The notes: generated by a model from the letters alone, not told the origin. Shown: positions 20,956 to 32,733, counted from the first letter of the stretch. The stretch: 64,000 nt of DNA from Deroplatys truncata (GCA_030765065.1 CM060988.1:196972565-197036564); one strand, 5' to 3'. Program-made: numbers and translations.

Positions 20956-21394
20956 TGGTGAGTAAAGCCTTTAAAAGTAGTTTTAAAAATGTTGTATGGT
21001 TTCATCCGAGCCTTTCTATGATAGCGGCAGACGGCAACGAGCGCCGAGGACGCGGACAGGAAAAACGCTGCGCAGCCGGTTCGGAGTCTTTTGGCTTACT
21101 CGGTAGTATCCAGTAGACATCTAGTTGACTCCTGAAACTCTGTAAGAGAACAGGCTGACTGAACAGTACAACTGGGAGTGATGCTGCACAATAAGCAATC
21201 GGCGGTGCGGGCAAGATGGACAAGATTTATCAGTCATCAATCAAATGTACATCAGATGACGTAAACATACAACATGGAATATTTCGAAAACACTACTGCT
21301 ATGAGAAAAAATTATATAACCAACTTGTGTATTTTATTGAGCTCTACGCTTTACCTGTAATGAATTTTTTTATATCTTATAATTTCACAGAAAG

Positions 21395-21890
21395 ATCAAG
21401 GTAATGGCCAACGAAGGGGCCCCCGAAACCGGGGCAAAGCACCTCAAGCAGGCTACCCGATTCCTTGTGCTTCTATCGCGACCCCTGGGAGAGAGGGATG
21501 TGGAGAGACCCGAAGGGTGACGAGATAGGATGACGAGGAGGGGTCCCAAATGTTTCCAGATTAAACGCATTCATCGCCGCCGCCCGGGGCCACCCCCGGG
21601 AGCCCGCCGAAGGAGCACCGGAAGCGAGTCCTGGACGATGTCAGGAATTTCTACAGAGCGCACCGACCAGCCAAACACCGTCGCCTGATCCTTCAACCCT
21701 GAAACAGATGACAAGGAAGATGATGGGTACAGGAAATGAGCGGCAGGAGAGTCGTGGTAGAAGGGAACCACAACCGGAGCCGGGGAAGCCATAAAGAATC
21801 TACTGATCAGAGTGGGCGGTCGCCGGGGATCGAACCCGGGGCCTTTCGAATGTAAGTTCTACACGTTACCGCAACGACAACTCCCTCGGT
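21395..21890 (-). mobile_element. SINE-4 copy, full length
   Basis: The minus-strand head carries B box CCCCGGGTTCGATCCCCGG (about 21,825-21,843) with a degraded A-box part. The body includes ACTCTCCTGCCGCTCATTTC. Flanks TCACAGAAAG (21,385-21,394) and TCTCAGAAAG (21,891-21,900) form a 10-bp duplication with one mismatch. Confidence 0.85.
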
Positions 21891-21904
21891 TCTCAGAAAG
21901 GACT

Positions 21905-22235
21905 TCGGAGGTTATACAAAATATATATTTTATTAGAATATACAATGCAAACTTCTTAAAACTTGGATATGTTAATCAAACCGTTAAGAGCCATTTTTCA
22001 GAAAAAGAAAGTAACGAACATTTTCTTGAAAATCTTCGTCTGACATGCTTAAAGAGCGTCTGTCTTCAAGTAAGACATTTGGGATTTATTCAAATTCTGT
22101 TTTTAAGCGTGTTGTTCTCTCTCCCTTTCACACACACACACACACGTGGGCCTTTGCTTTTGGGTTCACTGGACCTCAAAACTTGTATTTCCAATAAGAT
22201 CTTGATGTCCAAATTTTGAATGGTAATTAGTGAGG
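21905..22235 (-). repeat. Rep-A fragment, reverse
   Basis: Landmarks AACCGTTAAGAGCCATTTTT, a short CA run and CTCAAAACTTGTATTTCC match the hairpin-end half of the family. It ends before the terminal hairpin. Confidence 0.65.
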
Positions 22236-22616
22236 GAGATAATTAAAAACAATCACACAATTTTATTATATTTATGCCAATTTTGGAAACAACGGAAGTG
22301 ACACCAACGTTTCAGTGCAATGCTCTGTGTATGTTTCTCATTTATTCTTAAAATGCTTTCCAAAAATATGGGGTATGTCAGTTCCAGCAGTATTACGCTC
22401 CGGAGTATATTTAGATCGCCAATTATTTATAATTTTTTGAGTTCATCGGAAGTCACCAACGCTCCTATTTTAAATGCAGTGTTCTGTACTTGTTTACATA
22501 TTCGAATACTGTTCCGCAACACCTTTTCAAAATCTGGAGTTTCACAACAGCTTGATCTAAACTCCTATGATGCACTCATTTATATGAACATTAATAAACA
22601 CTAGCAAAATAAAAAC
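22236..22616. other. no feature seen
   Basis: AT-rich; the 94-codon plus frame at 22,320-22,604 shows no recognisable domain. Confidence 0.35.
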
Positions 22617-22679
22617 GTTATGTGTTACAATCACATGACTTTCTCTAGTGATGTCGTTTATTTTTGTATAGCTTCTATA

Positions 22680-23478
22680 GGGTAGTTAAATTATATTCGA
22701 ACCCATTCGCAGCCTCTCTCTACTGCGCGAGACAGCCGGCAGAGGCAGAGGCGGACTAAAATCCTTACCTTATAATAGATGCTGGAAATGTTAACCTTCT
22801 GCTCTCAAACAGGCAGCATATCTCGTGTAAATATTCTCGCTCAGTCTCCGAAGCTCAGCAGCAGGAATTCTGGTGATTTCTTGCACAATGTTTTCTCTAA
22901 GTTCCTGTAGTGCGCGAGGATTGGAACGATACACTTTGTCTTTTCAAGAACCCCATAAACAAAAATCACAAACTCGTTAAGTCAGGAGAACAAGGGAGGC
23001 ACAAAACAACACTAATTATTCTGTCATCAAACACCTCTCTTATTGCATGTAATGATTCGGCAGCCGTATGTGCTGTTGCAGAATCTTGATGGAACCAACC
23101 ATACGATTTCTCTTCTTTTGTCAAGCGATTGCAAAATGGCCTCAGAATTAACCTCTGATGTCCCTTTGCATTTATTGTTTCATCAAAGAATATGGGCCCT
23201 ATTATTCTTCTAACACTTATCGCACACCACACTCCAATTTTCTGATCATAATGAGGCGTTTCATCACAAGAATTCCTGCTGCTGAGCTTCGGAGAGTGAG
23301 TGAGAATATTTACACGAGATATGCTGCCTGTTTGAGAGCAGAAGGTCAACATTTCCAGCATCTATTGTAAGGTAAGGATTTTAGTCCACCTCTGCCGGCG
23401 CAATTTCCGCGGCGACTGCCGTCTGTCTCGCGCAGTAGAGAGAGGCCGCAAGTGGGTTCGAATATAAACTAACTACCC
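22680..23478. mobile_element. Tc1/mariner-superfamily DDE element with inverted duplicated ends
   Basis: The outer ends are GGGTAGTTAAATTATATTCG and, reverse-complemented, GGGTAGTTAGTTTATATTCG. TA flanks both (22,678-22,679; 23,479-23,480). The arms are about 200 bp each (22,680-22,880; 23,265-23,478). The arms include the last ~35 codons of the transposase, present on the minus strand at left and the plus strand at right. The centre encodes part of the catalytic domain on the minus strand. The design is the same as at 20.1 kb but the sequence family differs. Confidence 0.85.
22775..23275 (-). pseudogene. DDE transposase relic, C-terminal half
   Basis: Minus-strand frames give DQKIGVWCAISVRRIIGPIF, then GWFHQDSATAHTAAESLHAI with the second catalytic Asp, then CSPDLT. 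A frameshift leads to CDFCLWG, the third Asp region, and KDKVYRSNPRALQELRENIV. The end is GQHFQHLL. These are typical of insect IS630/Tc1/mariner transposases. The N-terminus and first catalytic Asp are missing, replaced by the inverted copy of the C-terminus. Cut-and-paste activity is lost. Confidence 0.8.
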
Positions 23479-24194
23479 TACACAAAGTATTATTAACCTT
23501 GCTTTTCTATCTACAACATGTGATTCGAGCTAAACAAATGCAGAAAGAGTTATATTCCACATTTCGTTGTAGGTGCAAGAGGGATACAGGGGACTGAAGG
23601 GATAGACTATTTTAAAACGGGGGTCGTTATATTCCGCCTTCGAAATTTCAACTCTTTGCATGATATCACGAGAAAGAACTGAATGGTGACATTTAAAAAT
23701 TAAGAAATATTGACGAGTTCAATGACAACGAATATTTTTAAAATGACTGATGCCACCGAAAGGAATTATTTCAAATAAATTATAAGTTTTAAAGGATATA
23801 TTGAAAGTTTTTGTACATTAAGTTTTTATCTATCTCTTAAGGTTTACCAGTTATACAAACTTACACAAAATTCCTTCCGAATAAAAAGGATTTCAAGGAC
23901 TACTCCCCCAAAATTAAAGATGTACATTTAATAATAATAGTAATAGTAATAATATTAATCCTACAGGGTTTAGACCGCATCAATCTGTTCCGATTCCAAA
24001 TTCAGCAAGCTGCTGAATTTATCTTTCCAATAGTCCCTCTTGAGATGTTCTGCCTGCAGAATTACATTTCAATGTTTTCAAAGGTAACATATTTTCATCC
24101 ATTCCACATACTCTTTGGAACCGTATATTTTATCACTTATGTAAAAACTTAAACATATGGTATTATAATCAAAATCAATAGAGCTATGTTTACA

Positions 24195-25045
24195 TTCTCT
24201 ACCTCGTACATACATAGTAGGTAGAGAAGGTACTGCATTCCACCCAAAATTTCACAGGAAATACATGTTTTGAAGCCCCCTGAATCCAAGCAAAGCATTT
24301 TTGGAAACATGTTCATGTGTTTGTCTGTACCTGTGAACAGCGTAACTCAAAAACGAAATCTCGGATAAATACCAAATTTGGTATTTAAGTTGAGTACCTT
24401 TTAAATATGCAATAAGAAGATTTACAAGAAACCCCCCACTCCAAACTACCCTTATGGAACATTTTTCGGAAATTTTTATTTTCTAAAACATGACTCTAAC
24501 GATTTGATTAAAGTAGCAAATATTAAAGATATTGACATGAAAAATAAAATGATTATCTTGAATTTTCTGGGAATAGTCAGTTAAGTGTTCTTCATTCGGA
24601 AGCAATTTTGTGTAATCTTGTATAACTGGTAAACGTTAAGTGGTAGACGAAAACGTACTTCACAAAAAATGAAGATCTCTTTAAAACGCACCGTTTATTT
24701 CAAATAACTTTTTTGTGGCATCAGCCATTTCTGAGATATCCGTCATTAATGGTTAGAATTTTTCAATACTTTGTCATTCGTTTAACTCCAGTGTGTTTTC
24801 AATTGTTTCTAGCGATTCTAAGGAAACAGTGTGTAATTTTAAGACCAGCATATAGCGTCCAGTTCTAAAACATTTGACTATCGCTGTTCTCTTTGTATCT
24901 ATAACGAAATGTGTAATGTAGCTATTTCTGTAAAGGTTTATCTGGATTAAAATGTAATAGATAGAAAAATAAACTTTATATATCCACTAAGAAGCGATAG
25001 AGTATGGAGAAAGGCATGTGAAGTAACACATAAGTTTCTTTATAA
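24195..25045 (+). repeat. Rep-A copy, near full length
   Basis: It opens CTCTACCTCGTACATACATA then GTAGGTAGAGAAGGTAC and ends GGAGAAAGGCATGTGAAGTA then ACACATAAG. It includes GACCAGCATATAGCGTCCAG and GACTATCGCTGTTCTC, the subfamily also seen at 0.3 and 5.0 kb. Confidence 0.8.
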
Positions 25046-25925
25046 AAAGTTTTTTTTATTTATTATCATATTATTCATTATTTCCGGTGAAATCTCATTA
25101 TCGAAACTGCAAGAGAAAGTAAAAATGGTAGAGGATGATGTCTGATGTCCTTTGGAAAGGATATATTGAAAGTGAACATGTTTTTTAAACAAACAGCTTC
25201 TTTTGTGATGATAGGGTCACAGAAATGTTGTATCTGTCAAAACTGAACATATGCAAGTTGTTTCCTTGTCATATTTCGCAGCCCAAGCTGCCAAAGTTTG
25301 CACTTGTCCAGCACTTGCACACGTATCCGCCTGAATGAAGGAGCGTTGTGTAGTTTAAATCGCTTGAGTGCAGTACTCCACGTGCGGACGTTTCCGAACC
25401 AATACAATTTCGTTTAAAGTCCAGCGCGTTTATTAATAACGGGGTCGACAGGCATCAAAGAGCCAATTCCGCGAGTAAAAACCATGAATTTATGGCACCC
25501 TTGTTTGTAAACATATGGCGATTTGTTGTAGCATTCTCCGCCAGATGTCCTCAGTGGATACAAGAGGGCAGCGCCGCGCATCTTGGCGGCGTGCCCGAAC
25601 CACAACGCTCTTCTTCCCAGAAAACTGCACCGGAAGATTGAAGCCTGTCACGGTCCATGCCTTGCTGCACGTCGTCAAGTCACTATTTGTTTTAAGTCTG
25701 ACCTAGTTTCTTGTTGACTGCCTGGGTATACTTTTGCTGCCTGAGTATTTAAAAGCCTAGAATCTGCAAATAATATTTGCTTTGATCCAACTGATGCAGG
25801 CTGCATAGAGGTCAAAGTTTGGTTGATTCCTATCGTACCCCAGTCTCGAGACCGCAACGTGAGATGATTTTTGGGAAAATCTTCATCTCGTTAACACATG
25901 TTTGTCCAGCTACATAAATTGATAA
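25046..25925. other. no feature seen; slightly GC-richer block
   Basis: 25,250-25,700 is less AT-rich than its surroundings and has opposed 60-codon frames on both strands. No motif, splice signal set or repeat copy could be identified. This is candidate single-copy sequence. Confidence 0.35.
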
Positions 25926-25929
25926 GGTT

Positions 25930-26845
25930 AGAGAATAAAAAAATCTGATGTGTTACACTCACATGACTTTCTCTACTCTTGTACAAACTATTTATACAAA
26001 CGCTTATTCTCCATCTACTTCATGTTAATCGAGATAAACATTTGCAGACTCTATCTTATTGCTAATTTTCTAGTAGATGTAAGGGGAATATATATTTACA
26101 AGGGTAATTTGGAAATACAGTAGCCTTTAAGCACATACATATCTCTTAATAGCTGGTTGCTAGGGGCAGCACCATTCCCTTTGCCACAGATTAATACTCT
26201 TTGCATATCCAAGACAAAAAAATGAATAACGAATTCCCATTTGAGAAAATAAATATTGAAAAATTTAAGAGAATAACAAGCAATATCTCGAAAATGGTTC
26301 ACTCAACAAAAAATGTATATGACATAAATTGTGTATTTTAACGCGATCTACATTTTTTGTGTAGTAAAATTTTGTATATCCCTTATGGTTTACCAGTTAT
26401 GCAAAAGTCGTTCACAATAAGAATACTTTTGGAGACATTCTCAGAAAATTCAAGATATACATTTTATTTGTCATAAAAATATCTTAAACATATGATATTT
26501 TAATCAAAATCGGTAGAGCCATTTTTGAGAAAATTAAAATTTTCGAAAAATCTTCCATGTAAAGGGTAATCTGGGGTGGGGGGATTTTCTTGAAAACCTT
26601 CATGTCGCATCTCTGGAAGATACTGAACCTAAATACCAAGTTTGGTGTTTATCCGACTGTTCGTTTCTGAGTTATGCTGTTCATAGACAGACAGACAGAC
26701 ACACACACACAGACATGTTTCCAAAAATGCTTTTTTTTGGATTCAGGGGGTCTCAAAACATGTATTTCCGGTGAAATCTCGGTATCGAATTTTTGGGTGG
26801 AATACAATACTTTCCCTACTTACTATACGTAGTAGAGAAAATAAA
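25930..26845 (-). repeat. Rep-A copy, young subfamily, full length, reverse
   Basis: It opens TCTGATGTGTTACACTCACA then TGACTTTCTCTAC and closes with the terminal hairpin CTTACTATACGTAGTAGAGA. It is very close by eye to the copies at 44.5 and 50.3 kb, including the TGCAAAGAGTATTAATCTGT segment. The 68-codon frame here recurs in those copies only because they are similar in sequence. Confidence 0.85.
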
Positions 26846-26924
26846 AATACATCCGCCGTTTTTACAAACTTCATGAAAACCCAATATGGCATAGATACAC
26901 ATTTATTTACTATCTCCTGAATAT

Positions 26925-27108
26925 GTTTACTTTATTAACTACCTATATATAGTAAGTAAAGAAATATAGTATTCCACTTCAACATTTTATAAGGAAATTT
27001 CACCGGAAATACGTGTTTTGAAGCGCCCTGAATACATTAAAACGAAAATGTTTAGAAAAAGGTCCGCGCAGCACGCGCATGTGTGCCTGTGAACAACATA
27101 ACTAAACA
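26925..27108 (+). repeat. Rep-A fragment, 5' part
   Basis: Hairpin-like ACTACCTATATATAGTAAGT is followed by ATTTCACCGGAAATACGTGT. It ends abruptly at CATAACTAAACAAA, where an inverted copy begins. Confidence 0.7.
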
Positions 27109-27950
27109 AATGTCTTATGCGTTACATTCATATGACTTTCTCTAACCTATATCCTTTATTAGTGGCTATACAAATTATTCTTACAAAAAAGCTTATTTTT
27201 CTATCCACTTCATTATAATCGAGATAAGCTTTTGCAGAAATAGCTACATGACACATTTCGTTATAGATACAAAGGGAACAGCGATAGTCAAATGGATGCT
27301 ATATGCTGGACTTAAAATTCCACTTTCTTTCATGCAATCGCGAGAAACAACTGAATGTCGACAGGAGTTGAAAAGGTATTAATAAATTAGAACCATTAAT
27401 CATAGATATGTCGGAAATGGCTAATGCTACAAAAAGGGTTATTTGGAATATATTGTGTTTTAAAGACACCTAAAATTTTTGTATAGGTCGTTTTCGTCTA
27501 TCGCTTAACGTTTACCAGTTATACAAGATTATACAAGATTTCTTTTGAATGAAGAGGACTTCATAGGCTGTTCCCAGAAAATTCAGGATATATATTTTAT
27601 TGTCCATTAATATACGGTATTTGAATTAAAATCGTTCGAACCATATTTGAGAAAATAAAAAAAAATCGCAAAATTTTCCATGTAAAGGGTAATTGAGGGT
27701 GGAGCTTTTTGTTTTGAAATCCGCCGTTTCGCATTTTTGGAAACTACTGCACTTGAATAACGTTATTATTTACCCCAATTTTAGTTTTTTTTAAGTTATA
27801 CCGTTTACATACACACATACACACGGACATTTTTCTAAAAATGTTTTTTTTTTGGAGCAAGGTCCTTAAAACATGTATTTGCGGTGAAATCTCATTATAG
27901 AATTTTTGAATGGAATGCAATACCCTTTCTACCTGCCATGCGTAGTAGAG
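27109..27950 (-). repeat. Rep-A copy, reverse
   Basis: It begins CTTATGCGTTACATTCATAT then GACTTTCTCTAACC and ends CTACCTGCCATGCGTAGTAG then AGAAAC. It faces the fragment just upstream, giving a tail-to-tail pair. Confidence 0.75.
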
Positions 27951-27954
27951 AAAC

Positions 27955-28592
27955 TAAAAACTAAATGTTGCATAATACGAAATTTCCAAGGATGCGACGC
28001 GAAGATTCTCAATAAAATCTCCCCCATCCTAAACTACTATTTATATGAGACATTTTTCTTTATTTTTTATTTTCTTAAAAATAGTTCTAATGATTTTGTT
28101 TAAGCTGCCATATATTTAACATATTTGCATGGCAAATAAAATGTATATCTTGAATTTTCTATGAAGGCTGCTTCTTACGGTAGAAACATTTTGTATATAT
28201 TTTCTATATAGCTTAGACAAAAGCTTGCTGCAGCATAAATGTAGGTCTCGTTAAAGCACATAGTTTATGTAAAATAAAATTTGTTGTGACGTTAACCACT
28301 TCCGAGATATTCTTTATCATGGATTTGACTTCTAAAATATATTCCTTTCAAGTGTTAAATCGCTATTAGTTTTTTTTCTCATGCAAAGTGCAGGAATTTC
28401 AAAGCCTTCACATAGCAATACGCTTTTTAAAAATATGACTATCGCTTTAGCCTACTGTGTCCTTATACGAAAGAAACGTGTAATGAAAAGTTTGTCTCGA
28501 TTAACAAGAAGTGGTTAAAAGAAGAAGCTTTTGTAAGAATAGTTTGTAGAAGAGTGAATAAAGAAAGTCTAGTGATGAAACAAATCAGATGT
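27955..28592 (+). repeat. Rep-A copy, 5' truncated, divergent subfamily
   Basis: It starts internally at GGATGCGACGCGAAGATTCT and ends AAGAAAGTCTAGTGATGAAA then CAAATCAGATG. It shares TAAAAATATGACTATCGC with the fragment at 14.5 kb. Confidence 0.7.
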
Positions 28593-28716
28593 TTTAAATT
28601 TGATTTAACTTTTGAAAGGGGATATAAGACACATATATAAGAATTGTACATAGTAATAACATAATTCACCAAGGAACATGTTAAAATATTAAACAACCAA
28701 GAATTGTACAAAGCAG

Positions 28717-29275
28717 ATTGTAAGAAACGGGCGAGCTAGCAAATTCTAGGTAAAAGATAATTCTAAGTAGAGCCCACCTTTCACCAAGCTAATGAACAGG
28801 GAGCCGGTAGCGGTAAGGAGAAATAGAAAGAGACAGATACAGAAAAGAAAGAGACGGCGATATTGAATCTGCTTCCCAACGCGTCATGGTGACGCGTAAG
28901 CGCAAAACTTTGGAGTAGAGTATTCTCATACATGTTAAGGTAACGCGGTCTGAGGACCAATTAGAAATGTCGTTACATTTTGAGGCCCAGAGGTAAGCGT
29001 CACTAGGTTCAGGTATATAAAGGGAAAGAAAGCTCCAGATTTTCACTTTGTTCTAGAATTTTGTCGATACAAAGTGCTACTCTCTTGACGACAGGTACAC
29101 GTGTGTGCATATAGGTGGGAAGACGTGTGCAGTTAGTTTAGTCTCCTGATTCATTCAAATGGTGGGATTGGTATAATGGGAAAAACTAGCCGCCCATAAA
29201 TATTTAAATTGTTAATAAACCACATTTGTTAGGGGAAATGCAGTATATTGTTCATTTGCCTCACCCACGACAACC
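28717..29275 (+). other. promoter-like block, possible retroelement LTR
   Basis: A TATA-like GTATATAAAGGG lies near 29,014, followed ~30 bp later by TTTCACTTTGTTC. A polyadenylation-like AATAAA lies near 29,214, and the segment could run from a TG (28,717) to a CA (about 29,273). No second LTR, primer-binding site or duplication was found, so a host promoter or chance is equally possible. Confidence 0.25.
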
Positions 29276-29558
29276 CTGAGAATTAGCTATATAGGGAAAG
29301 GTTAGGAATGGAAAACGCAGCAGCCGACGAGCATCCATAGCCGAGGACAAGAACATTGCAGCATCAACCACAGGAACAACGCTTTCCAGATGCTACTGAT
29401 CAACTATTTCCCGCTACAAATGTCGCCGCTACACTTTCCAACTTGTGTATCGTAACTGAATCTCCCCCAGGCGAGTAGGCCACCCATTCTACTGCTAATT
29501 ACGTATCCGAAACGGCAAGCACAACGATGCATCCGTACTAATACGTGACGGCACTCGT

Positions 29559-29640
29559 AGCCGTGGTCGCTGGAGCGTATAGCTTCGGCACTCCGCAAGA
29601 TGAGTGCCGCGGGTTCGAGTCCCGCCATGGTCATGGGTGT
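29559..29640 (+). repeat. tRNA-like sequence (SINE head or tRNA pseudogene)
   Basis: GCCGTGGTCGCTGGAGCG followed by GTGCCGCGGGTTCGAGTCCC shows an A-box/B-box arrangement about 50 bp apart. It continues into GCCATGGTCATGGGTGTTTG with no obvious acceptor-stem pairing, which favours a SINE head over a functional tRNA gene. Confidence 0.5.
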
Positions 29641-29759
29641 TTGTGTCTGTGTTGCATGGGTAATAACAGTAAAACACAGTAATTCATAAACTGGGTAAAC
29701 AAGGGAACTTAAAAAAAATACGGGCATTGAATCATTTCTTGTGAATGTTTATCGTTATT

Positions 29760-29925
29760 GATAGGATGTATGCACAAGAAACTCTCTTGTTATGTTCACA
29801 TGATTTTCTCTATCCACTGTCATTATTACTTCCTCTACCACCTACATAGAAGGTAGAAAAGGTATTGCATTCCACTAAAAAAAATCGATACCGAGATTTC
29901 ACCGGAAATATGTGTTTTAATTTTG
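29760..29925. repeat. two opposed Rep-A end fragments
   Basis: About 29,790-29,822 is a reverse family end (GTTCACATGATTTTCTCTAT). About 29,828-29,925 is a forward start (CTCTACCACCTACATAGAAG to ATTTCACCGGAAATATGTGT). Confidence 0.6.
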
Positions 29926-30219
29926 TAAATTAATCAGCATGCATTTTTTAAAAATAAATGACAGGGTTGGGAAAAATACAATTTGTTGCTCTTCTACTAC
30001 CGTGGGTTCTAAAAGTGTGGATGTTAAGCACAGAAAAATTGGAAAAAATTGTCATAATAATGTTATGAGATAATGGGTTTCAAATATGCCCAATTTTGCA
30101 TTGGTGAGATGGGAAGTTGTTTCTCACCTATAGTTAAATGGACCTGTTCTTTTAACAAGGAACAACAGATTATTATTAAGTTTTTTTGTGGAAAGATCTT
30201 CCCTGAGTTTAACAAACCC

Positions 30220-30720
30220 AGTAAGATCTCGTGATTTACCATTTATACAAAATTATACAAAATTCATTCAAAATGAAGAGCACTTTGTGGGGTATTCGTA
30301 GAAAATTCAAGATGCAAGTTAAATCAGTCAGGCTACTTTAATCGTAATCGTTAAAGCAATTTCTGAGAAAAGAAAAAATGGCAAAATAGCTTTATGTAAA
30401 GAATAGCTGAAGTGGGGAGATTTTCTTGTAAATCTTAGTGTCACATTTGTAGAAAATGATGAATTTAAATGCCAAGTTTGGTATTTATATGACATTTTAT
30501 TTTTGAGTAATGCTGCCCTCTCTCTCACTCCCTCTCACACATAGACCTTTTTTAAAAATGTTTTTCCTTTTGATTTAAGGATCCCGAAAACATAGGTAGG
30601 CTGAAACTTCGTATCGAATTTTTGATGGAATACAACACTTTCTCTACTTACATAGGTTTGAACGTAACTGATAAGTGGTAGAGAGATTCGTGTGACTGTT
30701 ACAAGCATTACAAGCATCTG
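30220..30720 (-). repeat. Rep-A partial copy, reverse, with a forward tail
   Basis: From TGATTTACCATTTATACAAA to AATACAACACTTTCTCTACT it reads as reverse Rep-A. From about 30,670, GGTAGAGAGATTCGTGTGAC reads as a forward family end, so the copy is chimeric. Confidence 0.6.
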
Positions 30721-31381
30721 TTCTAAGATGTGAATGTTGTAAGAAATGAATTACTACAACAGTTGTAAAGCCGAGAATTGGGAATCCCTGCTATAAGTCA
30801 CGAAACCGCCGCAACTGGACACAAAGCAACCTGAATCAACATTAAGAGGCGCTGGTCCGTATTTTTACGTCATCAAAATGGGACGCTGCTCCCAAAGATA
30901 TATTTAGAGGTGTAGCGAGCAATTTTCAGACACGGTCTTGGCTTCAATGCCACTCACGGTCATCGCCCTTCCCTTTCGTCCGATGAATATTTTAAATAAA
31001 TCTCACTGACCGCACCATTGCATCTGAGAGGTAATTAAAAATAACCCAGGCTAACTTTAAATCGAGTGCGAAAACATTTCCGGGTTTGTAACGGACTCGT
31101 TAGTAGCTGTCAAAACGCCGTCGTAAATCAGTTTGACAAACCTCCTCCGCTCAGGAGTGGATTTTAGGACGTTCTTGGGGAGCAGCGAGTCCTAGAGCTG
31201 CTGTGAATCTGCACCTGCTTATACACTATCCCAGACGAATTTTGGCTGACTAAGAGGATACTTGTAATAGTATATTGCGATACAAGCGCTGTAACTACAT
31301 AAGTGCACTTGTACGATTAATCGTTTTATAAAGATATGATATGGAGATAGATAAATAATTGAAATAAATAATTTCCATATT
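30721..31381. other. no feature seen
   Basis: No repeat match, frame or RNA motif recognised. Confidence 0.35.
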
Positions 31382-32733
31382 CACTGCCGTTTGTGAAAAT
31401 TGCAACGCCAAGAAGGAAACGCATGAGTTCAATGAATTTAATAGCACAGGATAGGTTCATGACAAGTAACAAATGATAAACTTTTCAAATCTATACATGA
31501 CCTTTGAGCCCTAATATTCAGTATTTGGTGTGGCCTCCATGCGCTGCAATTAGAGCTACTATACGCCGTGGCATTGAATCAAAAAGGTTCTGAATAAGTT
31601 CCTGAGGTATTCCCTCCACGCAGTTTGTATTCGAGCCCACGAATCCGTGACACTGCTTACTGGAGGACCGTGACGCACCAACCATATCCCAGACATGTTC
31701 GATGGGCGACATGTCAGGCCAATGTGCAGGTCAGGGAAGCAATGGTACCTGTAGAAGACTTGTACATTCCTCGCAATATGTGGCCGGGCATTGTCCTGTT
31801 GAAATGTGGCTTATGGAGATGCCTGAAGCAGGGGGAGTTCCTCAGGCTCTACAACCACCGTTAGGTACCGGTTGCTGTACAAAGTGCCCTCAATTCGTAG
31901 GAGGCGATTTCGGATGTTGTAACCAATGGCGCCCCAAACCATGACACTTGGTGTTTATCCGCTATGCCGCTCAACAATGCAGCCTTCCAGGTTGCGCTCA
32001 CCACGGTACCGCCGGACACGTATGTGGCCATCACTGTAGCACACGTTGAAGCGGGACTCGTCCGAAAAGACTACATTTTGCCAATCAGCACCCCAGTGAC
32101 GGTGTTCACGTGCCCATTGTAGTCGGAGGAGCTTGTGGTTTCTAAGACAATGGAAACCGACGTAATGGTATGCATGCAACCAGTTCAACCTGCAGCAGAC
32201 GGCGACGAACCGTTGATGCAGACAAGTTCACATCTGTTGCAGTGCTGCAGCGTCGAGCCAACACTGTGGATGAAGGTGTACGGTCCGTTATGACAAGATG
32301 ACGGTCATCCCGTGCTGTGGTCCAGTACCCGCTCTTCGCTACGTACGACCTTCATCTATCCACTGCTTCCACACACGCATCACTGTCGTAGCAGCATGCC
32401 CTGTACGAGCCGAAATGTCACGGTATGACAAACCCGATCATTCTGCCCCGTTCAAACTCACTCACATGCCGCTATGGATCCTTTTGACGTCGACAAGGCA
32501 TACTGGCACTCACTATAGTGTTTCCACTTTGTTTGACAGTTATGCACTGACTACACGGGGCGCAACACTGACCTTGTCGGACCGACACGAGAAGGTTCTG
32601 CTCGGCCTACGTGTACCCCACCTCTCTACAAACCTAATCACTTATTACTTGCACACTCTTCTACACTTCCACCAAGTTTTGGAGTCATTCGGGAAATTCT
32701 TTCTTGGTGTTTCAATTTTCACAAACGGCAGTG
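31382..32733 (-). mobile_element. Tc1-like transposon, copy 1
   Basis: Terminal inverted repeats: CACTGCCGTTTGTGAAAATT at the left and AATTTTCACAAACGGCAGTG at the right, with CTTGG/CCAAG continuing inward. Length is ~1.35 kb. The flanking dinucleotides are degenerate (TT and CA rather than TA). It carries one transposase relic on the minus strand and is closely related to the copy at 59,285-60,582 in the same orientation. Confidence 0.9.
31518..32501 (-). pseudogene. Tc1-like transposase, decayed
   Basis: The minus-strand start is at 32,501 by comparison with copy 2, and the stop is at 31,518. Visible pieces are FSDESRFNVCYSDGHIRVRR (first catalytic Asp), IRVRRYRGERNLEGCIVERH, and after frameshifts MSPIEHVWDMVG with the C-terminal SMPRRIVALIAAHGGHTKY. 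The family uses an N-terminal paired-type DNA-binding domain and a DDE catalytic domain for TA-targeted cut-and-paste. Several frameshifts and stops separate the pieces, so it is inactive. Confidence 0.85.

Larger units (their letters stand above)
20120..21103. mobile_element. Tc1/mariner-superfamily DDE element with inverted duplicated ends
   Basis: The outer ends are CAGGGTGAGCCACAAGACTC and, reverse-complemented, CCGAGTAAGCCAAAAGACTC. Each is next to a TA (20,118-20,119 and 21,104-21,105). The arms (about 20,120-20,350 and 20,872-21,103) are inverted repeats. Both arms encode the transposase C-terminus ending FQHL. The loop holds the N-terminal helix-turn-helix frame on the minus strand and an extra C-terminal stretch on the plus strand. 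The central catalytic region is missing, so the copy is non-autonomous. Confidence 0.8.
22617..23935 (-). repeat. Rep-A copy, reverse, split by a DDE element
   Basis: It begins TATGTGTTACAATCACATGA then CTTTCTCTAG, is interrupted at 22,680-23,478 and resumes with CACAAAGTATTATTAACC. It runs through TGGTGACATTTAAAAATTAAG and the GGTTTACCAGTTATACAAAC block to about 23,935. The hairpin half is missing. Confidence 0.7.
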
